Assembly (NCBI RefSeq): GCF_019973735.1
Contig: NZ_AP024463.1
Coordinates: forward strand, 682,001-746,000
Source: Arachnia rubra
GTDB taxonomy: Bacteria > Actinomycetota > Actinomycetes > Propionibacteriales > Propionibacteriaceae
Reading direction: 5' to 3'
Length of the DNA: 64,000 bases
Made by a program: the position numbers and the translations under genes. Of the stretch, positions 25,915-37,083 are shown in pieces. The notes under the pieces were generated by a model. It was not told where the DNA came from. It was given only the letters and a program-made list of their open reading frames with translations, and did no database searches. Numbering within the stretch: the stretch's first letter is position 1; the number at the start of each line of letters is the position of its first letter.

Positions 25915-26375
25915 GATTGCCTCCCGTTCGTGAAGTCGTATTCGTCCTTAGCAATCCTGTTGTAAAGGATCGGCCGGACGCAGCACACCATGCACCGTCC
26001 CTGGCCGGGAGCGCGTCGGCGCACCACCAGAGCGCCTCCTGGCTGGAGCTTTACCATGACGGCACCTGACCAGCCACCTACCGGCGATCTTTGATCCAGT
26101 GTCCCCAATGCGAGGGCCTGCCCCCATCCTGCCCGCTGTGGCAAATGCCGCTGCTGGGTCTGCCCTGCCGGCGGCCAAGACCCGGTGCCGCGTGTCGTAG
26201 GTCTGCCCGGGCGCTTCCTTCTTGGAGTGGCGCCTGGGCTGAAGCCCGCCTCACGCAAGCCTGCCCCTGCCGGTGAACTGTCGACCTCGACACCAGGACA
26301 GAATCGCTGAGAAACACATTCTCAAAGCCCTGCTGCCATGGTGGCGCAGCGGCTGTGCGTCGTAGAATTTATCCC
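25915..26375. other. Non-coding or decayed stretch
   Basis: About 460 bases without a convincing gene. Several frames are open but none shows a known domain or a ribosome-binding site with a plausible start. It probably holds the divergent promoters of the flanking genes, and possibly remains of a lost gene. Confidence 0.5.
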
Positions 26376-26996
26376 ATGTCAGATAGCCTTCCCGAACAGC
26401 CAGCCCAGGTGCGGATGCGCATCGGTGACGCCGAACGTGACAGTGTGCTTGAAGTCCTCCGGGATGCCTACGCGGCAGGCCAGCTCGACAATGAGGAGTT
26501 CAACGACCGGCAGCAGATATGCCTCAAGGCGCGATACAGCGACGATTTGTCTGGTCTCGTCGAAGACCTGCCTATCGGCGCAGGGGCGGGCCCCAACTCC
26601 ATAGCTCCTGTGAGCGCTCCAGTGGCTCCGGTGTTTGCTCGCAGCGACGAGGAGATTACCGAGTTCGCCTTCATGAGTGGCAAAGTGATTCATCTGGACC
26701 GCGGTAGGCCCACGCTCGTCAGCAAGGCATTCTGGGGCGGTAACGAAATCTACGTTGAAAACGCCATGGGCCCCGGGGTGGAGGTCGAGCTGACTCTGAG
26801 CTCGATCATGGGAGGGCACGTGGTTTATGTGCCGCCTGGCGTCAGGGTCATCGACCAGAGCACCAGTATCATGGCTGGGGTCGCCATCAGTAGGAAGGCC
26901 CATGGAGATGGGTCGAACGGCACCGTGATCATCAGGGGCTTCAACTTCTGGGGCGGCACCACTGTGAAGTTGCAAAAACCGCAAAATAGCCAATAG
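26376..26996 (+). CDS. DUF1707 / LiaF-like domain protein
   Basis: This 206-residue protein starts with an actinobacterial DUF1707 (SHOCT-related) domain, MRIGDAERDSVLEVLRDAY with AGQLDNEEFNDR. A Pro/Ala linker follows, then a C-terminal beta-helical LiaF/DUF4097-like domain (AFMSGKVIHLDRG ... LTLSSIMGGHVVYVPPGVRV ... GFNFWGGTTVKL). No membrane segment is visible, which separates it from typical LiaF. It may act in envelope-stress signalling (inference). ATG 26376 follows no strong ribosome-binding site. Confidence 0.75.
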   Translation: MSDSLPEQPAQVRMRIGDAERDSVLEVLRDAYAAGQLDNEEFNDRQQICLKARYSDDLSGLVEDLPIGAGAGPNSIAPVSAPVAPVFARSDEEITEFAFMSGKVIHLDRGRPTLVSKAFWGGNEIYVENAMGPGVEVELTLSSIMGGHVVYVPPGVRVIDQSTSIMAGVAISRKAHGDGSNGTVIIRGFNFWGGTTVKLQKPQNSQ

Positions 26997-27094
26997 ACGG
27001 CGGTACCATCACATCTTCGCTCATCGTCGTGGTGGATGATGGTGAGCCCACCCAGGTTTTTGCAGCGGAATCCGTGATGCTTGAGAAGACAGAC

Positions 27095-27124
27095 GAGGGG
27101 CCCAGCCGGATCGCTGGGCCCCTC
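27095..27124 (-). terminator. Hairpin terminator downstream of the LPKTG protein
   Basis: A perfect 12-bp stem GAGGGGCCCAGC / GCTGGGCCCCTC has a six-base loop and starts 22 bases after the stop of the minus-strand gene. There is no clear T-run, so termination is inferred from position. Confidence 0.7.
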
Positions 27125-27146
27125 AGAGTTGCCGGGTACTGTGCCG

Positions 27147-28523
27147 TCAGCTGCCGGTCTTCGGTAGACCGGGTTTCGACGTGATGGACCTCGGCTCGGT
27201 CGCAGCGGCGGGTGCCGGCGTAGTCGCAGTGGTGGGTGCTGGCGTGGGCTGCGCTGGGGTGGCGGGCTGACTCGGCGTCGGCCATGATGGTGGCGGGTTG
27301 TCACGCAGCTGGGCGACGGTGATTGAGCCGCCCGGCTCCTGCTTGGCGACGTCCACATTGATGAAGTTGAATGTCTGCCAGTCGTTGCTGATCAGCTTGG
27401 CCCTGGACAGCCCAGCGCCGGGGAAGTAGCCGCCGCCGTCCTTCATCTCCAGCAGCGGATCATCGACGCGCATGCCGATGACGGGGTAGTAGTCGACGCC
27501 GACCTGCAGCAGCAGCTGTGCCTTGTCGCGATCGTCGGCCTTCGCCTGGTCGTCGACCACCAGGCGCGCCTGAACCTGGGCGTGCACGGCCAGGATGTCC
27601 TTGGTGTCATAGGTCATCTCTCCGCCCCAGCCGTGGAACAACATGTCGGGATCCTGCAGCATCTGGATGCTGCCGTTCTGGCCGTCGCGCAGGTTGGCTT
27701 CCTTCACGTCTTTGCCGCGCAGGCTCCACGGGTAGAGCATCCCCTCGATCTTGCGGAGCTCTATCGTCTCCCACCGGTTGGTGGAGCGGTGCAGGACGTT
27801 CAGTTTGATCTGGCTGAGCTCGACGCGGGTGTTCGTGGCGGCGTTGGCTCTGCCGGGCGTGATGTACATCCACGGGTTGACAGCCTGCCAGTACTTGTCG
27901 CTGATCAGGTCGCGATGGACGAGCTGGTCTTGCCAGTAGCCGGGGGCGTTGGTTCCGCGCGCCTCGTTTCCCATGACGACGTGGCCGGGACCTGTGTAGC
28001 GGCCTCCCTGGTCGTCTTCGTTGCGCCGCAAGTCGACGTCGTTCATCTTCTCCATGTCGTCGATCATGGTCTGCACCTCGTCGGCCGTGGCCTTGTCGGG
28101 CGACGTCGTCACTGGTGCATCGGGCGTCGGGGGAGTCAGGTCTCCTTGCACCGACAGCACGGTGACGGGGTCGCTGTAGGCGGTGACCTCGGCGCCGGTC
28201 TGTGGGTCGCGGGCACGCTCGGCATAGACCAGCTGGTGGCCGAAGTCCTCCGGTACGGGCGTGTAGAACGCCGACCCGCTGTCGGGGATCGGCTGTCCGT
28301 CCCGGAGCCGGAAGACCTCGATGGTCTGGGCATTCCCGTAATCACCGGCGACCCGCTCGACGGAGCGGCCCACGCGGATCGTCTTCCCGTCCTCGGCGAA
28401 CTTCGGGGCGGTGACGATACCCGGGGGAGCGGGAGGCTCATCAGCGTGTACGGGGAAAGCAGTGAAGGCCAGGAGCAATGCTGAGAGCGCTCCCAGTCCT
28501 GTGCGTAATGTCGAAAGCTTCAT
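27147..28523 (-). CDS. Secreted protein of unknown family ending in LPKTG
   Basis: This 458-residue protein has a signal peptide (cleavage likely after FPVHA, residue 27). An Ig-like region (about 30-140, VFRLRDGQPIPDSG...YSDPVTVLSV) is followed by a ~240-residue domain shared with the next protein upstream (NPWMYITP, NTRVELSQIKLNVLHRSTNRWE, FHGWGGEM, DILAVHAQVQARLVV). A Pro/Thr/Ala linker and KPGLPKTGS end the protein. The sortase motif is the very last element: there is no hydrophobic stretch or basic tail. The domain is not one I can name. The ATG follows AAGGAG. It lies 290 bases downstream of its paralogue and has its own hairpin. Confidence 0.8.
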   Translation of the reverse strand: MKLSTLRTGLGALSALLLAFTAFPVHADEPPAPPGIVTAPKFAEDGKTIRVGRSVERVAGDYGNAQTIEVFRLRDGQPIPDSGSAFYTPVPEDFGHQLVYAERARDPQTGAEVTAYSDPVTVLSVQGDLTPPTPDAPVTTSPDKATADEVQTMIDDMEKMNDVDLRRNEDDQGGRYTGPGHVVMGNEARGTNAPGYWQDQLVHRDLISDKYWQAVNPWMYITPGRANAATNTRVELSQIKLNVLHRSTNRWETIELRKIEGMLYPWSLRGKDVKEANLRDGQNGSIQMLQDPDMLFHGWGGEMTYDTKDILAVHAQVQARLVVDDQAKADDRDKAQLLLQVGVDYYPVIGMRVDDPLLEMKDGGGYFPGAGLSRAKLISNDWQTFNFINVDVAKQEPGGSITVAQLRDNPPPSWPTPSQPATPAQPTPAPTTATTPAPAAATEPRSITSKPGLPKTGS

Positions 28524-28812
28524 TCCGGCTCCTTAGCTGCTAGTCGGCTCTGACTCTGGTGCTCTACCCCCAGTGGCGGGCCTGACTCTAGGAGTCCCTG
28601 GAGGCCGCGTCAAGAGGCTGCGCTGAGGACGTCAGCGATCATTGTGGGGTGGCGCCCTGAAGATGGCCGACCGGGGTGCCCCGTGGTGGACAGACATTGG
28701 TGTCAGGAGACGACGAAGGGGAGCAACCCGGTGGTTGCTCCCCTTCCAAAGGTGAGGTGCTCAGCGGAGGATGCCGTCTAGCGACGGGTTGCCCTTCGCC
28801 GTCACCCTGCCC
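28524..28812. other. Gap between the secreted paralogues
   Basis: About 290 bases containing a strong hairpin (28715-28746) and presumably the promoter of the downstream paralogue. No ORF is supported. Confidence 0.5.
28715..28746 (-). terminator. Hairpin after the second secreted paralogue
   Basis: A perfect 14-bp stem GAAGGGGAGCAACC / GGTTGCTCCCCTTC with loop CGGT lies 66 bases after the stop of the 28813-29829 gene. No T-run follows. It likely separates transcription of the two paralogues. Confidence 0.7.
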
Positions 28813-29829
28813 TCACTTCTTGGCGGGCTGACCCGGCAGCCAGGACGGCGGCGGGTTGTTGCGCAGCTGGTCAGCCGTGATGGAGACAGCGTTGCCATGC
28901 TTACCTTCATGCACGACGCCAGGGGCATCGACGGTGGTGAAGCTGAACGTTTGCCAGTCATTGGTGACCAGCTTCGCCCTGGAGAGGCCAACGCCGGGGA
29001 AGTAGGCGCCGCTGCCATCCTTTGTCTGCAGCAGCGGATCTGTCACGCGTGTGCCGACCTGGGGGTAGTAGTCGGTGCCGACCTGCACCAGCAGCTGCGC
29101 CTTGCTCCGGTCGTCGGGCTTTGCCTGGTCATTGACCACCAGGCGTGCCTGAACCTGGGTCTGCACGGCCAGGATGTCCTTGGTGTCAAACTTCATTTCT
29201 CCACCCCAGCCATGGAACAGCAACTGGGGATCCTGCATCACCTGGATGCTGCCGTTCTCGCCGTCGCGCACGTCGGGCTTCTTGACAGAGTTCCCCGCCA
29301 GGCTTGGCTTGTAGAGGTCGCCCTCAACCTTGCTGACCTTGATCGTCTCCCACTGGTTGGTGGAGCGGCGCAGGACGTTCAGCTTGATCTGGCTGAGCTC
29401 GACGCGGGTGTTGGTGGCGGCATTGTCCTTGCTGGGGGTGATGTACATCCACGGGTTAATGGCCTCCCAGTACTTGTCACCGGCCAGGTCTGGGCGCTTC
29501 AGGTTGTCGGACCAGTAACTGGGGGCGCTGCTGCCCCGCGCATCATTACCCATCAAAACTCGTCCGGGCCCTGTGAGGCGGCCGGCCGGGTTCTTGGCTC
29601 CATAACTCAGATCTATGTCGTTCTTCTTCGTCATGTCGTCGAGCATGGTCTGCAGCTCTTCGGCTGTGGCCTTGTTGGACGCGCCCGCTGCAGGCTGAGT
29701 GGCCTCGGCCTGGGGGGTGGCGTCCTGCGGAGGGGTGCTTGCATCATCCGCGTGGGCTGGGAAGGCCGTAAATGCCACCAATAGGGCTGAGACCGCTCCC
29801 ACTCCTGTGCGTAGCTTTGAACGTTTCAA
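28813..29829 (-). CDS. Secreted paralogue of the upstream-domain family, no LPxTG
   Basis: This 338-residue secreted protein starts at a TTG (29829), six bases after AAGGAG. Alignment with its neighbour (LRTGVGAVSALLVAFTAFPAHA versus LRTGLGALSALLLAFTAFPVHA) supports that start. After the signal peptide and a short Pro/Ala/Gln spacer, the whole ~270-residue domain is collinear with the neighbour (NPWMYITPSKDNAATNTRVELSQIKLN and onward to DNDW-like LVTNDWQTFSF and NNPPPSW). It lacks the Ig-like insert and stops at PGQPAKK without a sorting motif. The pair arose by duplication. No enzyme motif is seen. Confidence 0.8.
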   Translation of the reverse strand: MKRSKLRTGVGAVSALLVAFTAFPAHADDASTPPQDATPQAEATQPAAGASNKATAEELQTMLDDMTKKNDIDLSYGAKNPAGRLTGPGRVLMGNDARGSSAPSYWSDNLKRPDLAGDKYWEAINPWMYITPSKDNAATNTRVELSQIKLNVLRRSTNQWETIKVSKVEGDLYKPSLAGNSVKKPDVRDGENGSIQVMQDPQLLFHGWGGEMKFDTKDILAVQTQVQARLVVNDQAKPDDRSKAQLLVQVGTDYYPQVGTRVTDPLLQTKDGSGAYFPGVGLSRAKLVTNDWQTFSFTTVDAPGVVHEGKHGNAVSITADQLRNNPPPSWLPGQPAKK

Positions 29830-29957
29830 CGTGAGCTCCTTAACTAATGCCAGCTCTAGGCTTTGGTTTACCCTCCCCCGGGACAACTCGACTCTAAGGG
29901 GATTCTCAGGAAGGACACAAGGGTTTGCGACTCGGGGTTATCCCTGAAGTAACCCGG

Positions 29958-29978
29958 GTTGAGTCGGTGCGGCTCAAC
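29958..29978 (+). promoter_or_regulatory. HAIR box 1 (HspR operator)
   Basis: GTTGAGT, seven bases, GCTCAAC. This agrees with the HspR-associated inverted repeat consensus CTTGAGT-N7-ACTCAAG at all but the outermost positions. It is upstream of the -35 element of the dnaK promoter. Confidence 0.85.
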
Positions 29979-29983
29979 CCGAC

Positions 29984-30012
29984 TTGCCGACCTGCTTGTC
30001 CTGTGGCATAGT
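29984..30012 (+). promoter_or_regulatory. dnaK operon promoter
   Basis: TTGCCG at 29984-29989 and CATAGT at 30007-30012 are separated by 17 bases. The -10 box touches the second HAIR box, so HspR bound there would block RNA polymerase. Confidence 0.6.
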
Positions 30013-30031
30013 TGAGCCTGCCCCGCTCAAG
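30011..30031 (+). promoter_or_regulatory. HAIR box 2 (HspR operator)
   Basis: GTTGAGC, seven bases, GCTCAAG. This near-consensus HAIR element overlaps the end of the -10 box and the likely start of transcription. Confidence 0.85.
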
Positions 30032-30059
30032 GGGATCAGGATTGACAAGCACGCGGTAA

Positions 30060-32500
<2,441 letters not shown>

Positions 32501-32510
32501 GCCCACGGAT

Positions 32511-32536
32511 GGGGCCGGGGCAGTGGCGCCGGCCCC
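32511..32536 (+). other. Intercistronic hairpin grpE-dnaJ
   Basis: GGGGCCGG and CCGGCCCC form an 8-bp stem around a 10-base loop in the 57-base gap. It may adjust the amount of dnaJ message or protect upstream mRNA. No T-run follows, so full termination is unlikely. Confidence 0.5.
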
Positions 32537-32557
32537 CTGCACATTGAGAGGCGATGA

Positions 32558-33715
32558 GTGAGCACCAAGGACTGGATAGAGAAGGACTACTACAAGGTTC
32601 TCGGCGTGGACAAGAAAGCCAGCGCCGAGGAGATCAAGAAGGCTTTCCGGAAGATCGCCCGGGACAACCATCCGGACGCCAACCCGGGGGACAAGGCCGC
32701 TGAGGCACGCTTCAAGGAGGCCTCCGAGGCCAACAACGTGCTCTCCAACCCGGAGAAACGCAAGGAATACGACGAGGCACGCAGTCTGTTCGGTGGTGCC
32801 GGGACGCGTTTCGGACGCAGCAGCACAGGCGAGGGCACAGCTGGTTTCGAGGACCTGTTCCGCAACGCGGGAGGGGCCCAGGGCGGCTTCGGAGACCTGT
32901 TTGGCAACCTCTTCGGCGGGGGCTCCTCAGGAGGGTCACGGCGTTCCTCCCAGCGTGGGCCGAGACGTGGCGCCGACATTGAGGGGGAGGCGAATCTCAC
33001 CTTCGAGCAGGCTGTCGAGGGCAGCACCGTCGGGATGCGTACCGTCTCCGACGAGGCCTGCTCCGCCTGCCGTGGGACTGGGGCCAAGCCTGGGACGCTG
33101 CCGAAGGTGTGTCCCGGGTGTGACGGCTCTGGGATGCGCAGCTCCACCGCAGGCGGGGTGTTCTCGATGAGTGAGCCCTGCACCGACTGCCGTGGCCGCG
33201 GGCTGCTGGTTGACGAACCCTGCCCGGCATGTGATGGGACCGGTCGCGGCAAGTCCACGAACACCGTGAACGTCCGTATTCCCGCCGGGGTCACCGACGG
33301 GCAGCGGATCCGCATCAAGGGCAAGGGCGTGGCCGGCCAGAACGGTGGAGCTGCCGGTGATCTCTACGTCACCGTGCACGTCGCACCCCACAAGCTGTTC
33401 GGCCAGCAGGGCAACAACCTGACCATCACCGTACCTGTGACCTTCGCGGAGGCGTCGCTGGGAGCTGACATCCAGATCCCGACGCTCCAGGGCCCCAAGG
33501 TGAAGCTACGCGTGCCGCCGAACACACCCAACGGACGCACTCTCCGGGTGCGTGGGAAAGGCGTCAGGAGGAAGGACGGCACCGTCGGTGACCTGCTCGT
33601 CACCATCCAGGTGAAGGTTCCGGAGCACCTCAGTGATGCAGCCAAGAACGCGCTGCAGGAGTACGCCGAGAAGGCAGGCCAGGAAGACCCGCGGGCTGCG
33701 CTGTTTGGAGGCTGA
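32558..33715 (+). CDS. dnaJ: Chaperone DnaJ (Hsp40 type I)
   Basis: This 385-residue co-chaperone stimulates DnaK ATPase. It has the J domain with HPD (DNHPDAN), a Gly/Phe-rich region, four zinc-binding repeats (CSACRGTG, CPGCDGSG, CTDCRGRG, CPACDGTG) and the C-terminal substrate-binding domains (GDLYVTVHVAPHKLFGQQGNNL). A GTG start follows GAGAGGCG. All key residues are present. Confidence 0.97.
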   Translation: MSTKDWIEKDYYKVLGVDKKASAEEIKKAFRKIARDNHPDANPGDKAAEARFKEASEANNVLSNPEKRKEYDEARSLFGGAGTRFGRSSTGEGTAGFEDLFRNAGGAQGGFGDLFGNLFGGGSSGGSRRSSQRGPRRGADIEGEANLTFEQAVEGSTVGMRTVSDEACSACRGTGAKPGTLPKVCPGCDGSGMRSSTAGGVFSMSEPCTDCRGRGLLVDEPCPACDGTGRGKSTNTVNVRIPAGVTDGQRIRIKGKGVAGQNGGAAGDLYVTVHVAPHKLFGQQGNNLTITVPVTFAEASLGADIQIPTLQGPKVKLRVPPNTPNGRTLRVRGKGVRRKDGTVGDLLVTIQVKVPEHLSDAAKNALQEYAEKAGQEDPRAALFGG

Positions 33716-33716
33716 C

Positions 33717-34136
33717 ATGGCTCAGAACCTGCCCCAGGCGTTCGACCCCGAGGCGCCGGTCTTCCCGGTCTCGGTGGCGGCGCAGCTGGCCGACATGCAC
33801 CCGCAGACCCTGCGCGGCTATGACCGGCTGGGGCTCGTCGTCCCGAAACGGTCGCGTGGGAGAGGGCGGCGCTACTCCCTGAAGGATGTCGCGAAACTCC
33901 GTCACATCCAGCATCTCAGCCAGGGTGAGGGCATCAACCTGGAGGGGATCCGGCGCATCCTGGCCCTGGAGGAGCAGATCGACTCGCTGAGCGGCCAGGT
34001 GGAGCGCCTGTCGGATGCCCTGCAGCGTCTCGGCGAGACCCAGGAGGCCGCCCGCATCTTCACGGCTGAACCTTCAGGTGCGGTTCACTACGGGCGGTTC
34101 CGGGTGAAGCCCCGTCTGGCGCTGCCATACCGCTGA
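33717..34136 (+). CDS. hspR: Heat-shock repressor HspR (MerR family)
   Basis: HspR binds HAIR boxes and represses the dnaK operon, using DnaK as corepressor. The 139-residue MerR-type protein has the winged-helix region FPVSVAAQLADMHPQTLRGYDRLGL ... GRRYSLKDVAKLRHIQHLS split over the domain, followed by a coiled coil (LEEQIDSLSGQVERLSDALQRL) and a C-terminal tail. The ATG is one base after the dnaJ stop. Confidence 0.95.
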   Translation: MAQNLPQAFDPEAPVFPVSVAAQLADMHPQTLRGYDRLGLVVPKRSRGRGRRYSLKDVAKLRHIQHLSQGEGINLEGIRRILALEEQIDSLSGQVERLSDALQRLGETQEAARIFTAEPSGAVHYGRFRVKPRLALPYR

Positions 34137-34143
34137 TGACAAC

Positions 34144-34179
34144 AGGCCCGGCTCAGGTTTTCACCTGAGCCGGGCCTTT
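34144..34179 (+). terminator. Terminator of the dnaK operon (bidirectional)
   Basis: A perfect 15-bp stem AGGCCCGGCTCAGGT / ACCTGAGCCGGGCCT with a TTTC loop is followed by TT. It lies between hspR and the converging GH13 gene and can serve both. Confidence 0.88.
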
Positions 34180-34192
34180 CGCGTCCCACGTC

Positions 34193-35806
34193 TCAGCGAC
34201 GGAGCCAGACCGCGGCATCAGCCGGGAGCACATCGGCGACGTCAGTGCTCGCCAGCAGCACTTCGCCATCCGGAAGCGGGACCGGGACTCCTGCCACGTT
34301 GACCAGCACCCGCACCGGTCCGTTGTCGAAGGCGACGACGTCCTTGCCCGCATTCACCCAGGCCAGCTCGCCTGCGCCCAGTCTGGATTCGCGGCGCAGC
34401 CGCAGGGCGTCGTGGTACATCGTCCAGGTCGACCCCGGCACCCCGACCTGCTGGTCGGCGGCCAGGGCCGCGTAGGAGTCTGGCTGGGGCAGCCAGGTCT
34501 GCCCGTTCGGGGAGAAACCCGCGCCGGGCGCATCCGCCACCCACGGCATGGGGATGCGGCAGCCGTCCCGTCCCACCTCCTGATGCCCCGAGCGGAACCA
34601 GATCGGGTCCTGGCGCAGGTGGTCCGGGACGGCGGTGTGCTCCGGCAGCCCCAGCTCCTCGCCCTGATACAGGTATGCCGACCCGGGCAGCGCCAGCATC
34701 ATGAGCGTCGCCGCGCGGGCTCGCCGCAACCCCAGGGCAGCATCGGGCTGCGGGTCGGTGGCGGCGATGCCCCCGGTGTCGGAGGGATCCTCGCGGGCCA
34801 GGCGGGTGGCGTGGCGCACCACGTCGTGGTTGCTCAGTACCCAGGTGGTAGGTGCGCCGACGGCAGCGTTGGCGGCCATCGTCTCTGTGATCACCTTGCG
34901 GTAACTGGCTGCGTCCCACGCCGAGGTCAGGAAGTCGAAGTTGAACGCCTGGTGCATCTCATCGGACCGGACGTAACGGGCCAGGCGTTCCGGATCCGGG
35001 ACCCAGGCCTCGGCCACCAGGACCCGGTCGCCGTCGTACTCCTCCAGCACCTTGCGCCAGCGGCGGTAGATGTCGTGCACACCATCCTGGTCCCACATCG
35101 GTCCCAGGTTGAAGTAGCTCCTGTCGATCGTCGCGTCCTCATCAGGCAGGCCGTTGGCCTTGATCAGCGAGTGTGCGACGTCCACCCGGAAGCCGTCCAC
35201 CCCCAGGTCGAGCCAGTGCCGCAGGATGTCGTCGAAGCCCTCCCGGACGGCCTCGGTGTTCCAGTCGAGGTCAGGCTGGTGGGTGTCGAACAGGTGCAGG
35301 TACCACTGCTCAGGAGTTCCGTCCGGACGCTGCAGCCGCGACCACCCCTCGCCGCCGAACAGCGACCGCCAGTTGTTCGGCGGCAGCTCACCGCTGGGGC
35401 CACTGCCGTCGCGGATCAGGTAGCGCTGCCGCTCCGGGGCGCCGGGTTCGGCCGCGATCGCGGCCTGGAACCATTCGTGGGCGTCCGAGGTGTGGTTCGG
35501 CACCAGGTCGATGACCACCCGCAGGCCCAGCGCGTGGGCCTCCTCGATCAGCCGGTGGGCGTCGGCAGTGGCCCCGAACAGCGGATCGACCTGACGGTAG
35601 TCGGCGACGTCGTAGCCGGCGTCGGCCATGGGGGAGCGGTAGAACGGGCTCAGCCACACCGCGTCCACGCCCAGTTCCTTGAGGTAGGGCAGTTTCGAGA
35701 TCACGCCCGGCAGGTCCCCGTAGCCGTCGCCGTCGCTGTCGGCGAAGGAGCGGGGATATATCTGGTAGATGACGGCGGAGCGCCACCACTCGTGGTTGTC
35801 TGTCAT
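34193..35806 (-). CDS. GH13 alpha-glucosidase (oligo-1,6-glucosidase type)
   Basis: This 537-residue cytoplasmic GH13 enzyme starts WWRSAVIYQIYPRSFADSDGDGYGDLPG, which is typical of alpha-glucosidases. Then come DLVPNHTSDAH, DGFRVDVAHS (nucleophile Asp), VLVAEAW (acid/base Glu) and LSNHDVVRHATR (transition-state Asp). QVDPLFG marks the oligo-1,6-glucosidase subfamily group; alpha-1,4 versus alpha-1,6 preference cannot be decided here. The ATG at 35806 overlaps the lacI stop by four bases. It would hydrolyse sugars imported by the divergent ABC system. Confidence 0.92.
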   Translation of the reverse strand: MTDNHEWWRSAVIYQIYPRSFADSDGDGYGDLPGVISKLPYLKELGVDAVWLSPFYRSPMADAGYDVADYRQVDPLFGATADAHRLIEEAHALGLRVVIDLVPNHTSDAHEWFQAAIAAEPGAPERQRYLIRDGSGPSGELPPNNWRSLFGGEGWSRLQRPDGTPEQWYLHLFDTHQPDLDWNTEAVREGFDDILRHWLDLGVDGFRVDVAHSLIKANGLPDEDATIDRSYFNLGPMWDQDGVHDIYRRWRKVLEEYDGDRVLVAEAWVPDPERLARYVRSDEMHQAFNFDFLTSAWDAASYRKVITETMAANAAVGAPTTWVLSNHDVVRHATRLAREDPSDTGGIAATDPQPDAALGLRRARAATLMMLALPGSAYLYQGEELGLPEHTAVPDHLRQDPIWFRSGHQEVGRDGCRIPMPWVADAPGAGFSPNGQTWLPQPDSYAALAADQQVGVPGSTWTMYHDALRLRRESRLGAGELAWVNAGKDVVAFDNGPVRVLVNVAGVPVPLPDGEVLLASTDVADVLPADAAVWLRR

Positions 35807-36786
35807 GTTCTGGGTCCTGTCGATTGACGGATGATCAGGTCGGGCCGGAAAACCAGTTCCGTACCGTCGGGGGTGTTGCCGTCCATTGCCCGCACCAGCC
35901 CCGAGACGGCCGCCTCGCACATGGCCTGGACGGGCTGGCGCACGGTGGTCAGCGGGGGATCGGTGAACGCCATCAGCGGGGAGTCGTCGAAGCCGATGAC
36001 CGACAGGTCGCCGGGGACCCTCATGCCGCGGGAGTGGGCCTCGCGGATGACGCCGAGTGCCATCAGGTCGGAGCCGCAGATGATGGCGGTGTGTCCAGCA
36101 TCCAGGAGTTTACCCGCCGCCACCCGTCCGCCCTCCGCGGTGAAGATCGTCCGCTCGATGCTGTCCTGGCTGAATCCCAGGCCCAGGAAGGCCGACGACT
36201 TGCGCTGGGTGGGCAGGAAACGGGCCGGGCCGACTGCCAGTCCGATGCGTTCATGCCCCAGCGACCTCAGGTGCGTGACGGACGCGGTGACGGCCTCCGC
36301 GTCGGAGCAGTTCACGAATACGGAGTCCAGCTGGGTGGTGTGACCGTTGATGAACACCGTCGGCACACCCGCCTCTGCCAGCCGCAGATACGGTGCGAGG
36401 TCGGCCTCGGTGTCGGCTGCGGCGCCGGAGATGGAGATCACTCCGTCCACCCCCAGGTCCAGGAGGGTAATGATGCAGGTGGCCTCATTGGTGCCTGACG
36501 GCCCGGCGGCCGTGATCACCGTGCGGTGACCGGTCTGGAAAATCGCATCCAGGCGCTCTGCGAAGGCAGGGAAGGAGGGATTTGACAGCTCTGGGACGAC
36601 TAACCCGATCACTCCGCTGCGTTGCTGCAATTTTTCACGACTGTAGCCGAGATCGGTCATCGCCTGCAGCACAGCCTGGCGGGTGTCCTCCCGGATCCCG
36701 GGTTTGCCGTTGAGCACCCGGGAGACCGTTGAGATGGAGACTCCGGCGCTTTCGGCCAGGTCTGACATACGCGGACGTGTGCTCAT
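35803..36786 (-). CDS. LacI-family transcriptional regulator
   Basis: This 327-residue repressor has the LacI helix-turn-helix (MSDLAESAGVSISTVSRVLNGKPGI) with the hinge helix, and a periplasmic-binding-protein-like ligand domain (IGLVVPELSNPSFPAFAERL, VIGFDDSPLMAFTDPPLTTVRQP). GGAGG lies five bases before the ATG at 36786. It is co-transcribed with the GH13 gene and divergent from the ABC importer, so it most likely controls both (inference). Confidence 0.92.
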   Translation of the reverse strand: MSTRPRMSDLAESAGVSISTVSRVLNGKPGIREDTRQAVLQAMTDLGYSREKLQQRSGVIGLVVPELSNPSFPAFAERLDAIFQTGHRTVITAAGPSGTNEATCIITLLDLGVDGVISISGAAADTEADLAPYLRLAEAGVPTVFINGHTTQLDSVFVNCSDAEAVTASVTHLRSLGHERIGLAVGPARFLPTQRKSSAFLGLGFSQDSIERTIFTAEGGRVAAGKLLDAGHTAIICGSDLMALGVIREAHSRGMRVPGDLSVIGFDDSPLMAFTDPPLTTVRQPVQAMCEAAVSGLVRAMDGNTPDGTELVFRPDLIIRQSTGPRT

Positions 36787-37083
36787 CCATACCTCCATTG
36801 GCTAAGCCTTGACATTCCCTGGGCCCGCGACGTCCATGTGTCACGCTGACGTGGGATCCTCGTTGAAACACAGCCCAGAGTGTCTTCCTGCCGAGGCCTT
36901 GCCAGTGTGGTGCTTGGGCTTCGCTTCCCTGACCGGTGTCCCCTGCCGGCAGAACCTTGAAAGAACGTTATCAAATTGTGCCCAGAAAATTTCTAAAATT
37001 TGCTGAAAACATGCAGCGTTTTTGTTAGCGTTTCGGCAGCAGACAGGGCCGGCACCGAAGCCGGCCTGGAACAGGAGAACCAC
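36787..37083. promoter_or_regulatory. Divergent lacI / ABC-importer control region
   Basis: This 297-base gap separates the repressor-glucosidase operon from the importer operon. The AT-rich half next to the importer gene holds an operator-like site and direct repeats, listed separately. Confidence 0.6.
36957..36974. promoter_or_regulatory. Possible LacI-family operator
   Basis: TTGA at 36957-36960 and TCAA at 36971-36974 bracket AACGTT at 36964-36969, whose central CG is typical of LacI-family operators. The dyad is imperfect. A direct repeat AGCGTT(T) at 37015-37021 and 37027-37033 is a second candidate. Confidence 0.3.

Noticed and set aside
25915..26375. Transposase or zinc-ribbon remnant between the GH16-like gene and the DUF1707 gene
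   Set aside because: Frames with Cys-x-x-Cys or basic runs exist, but no continuous similarity to any transposase family could be recognised.
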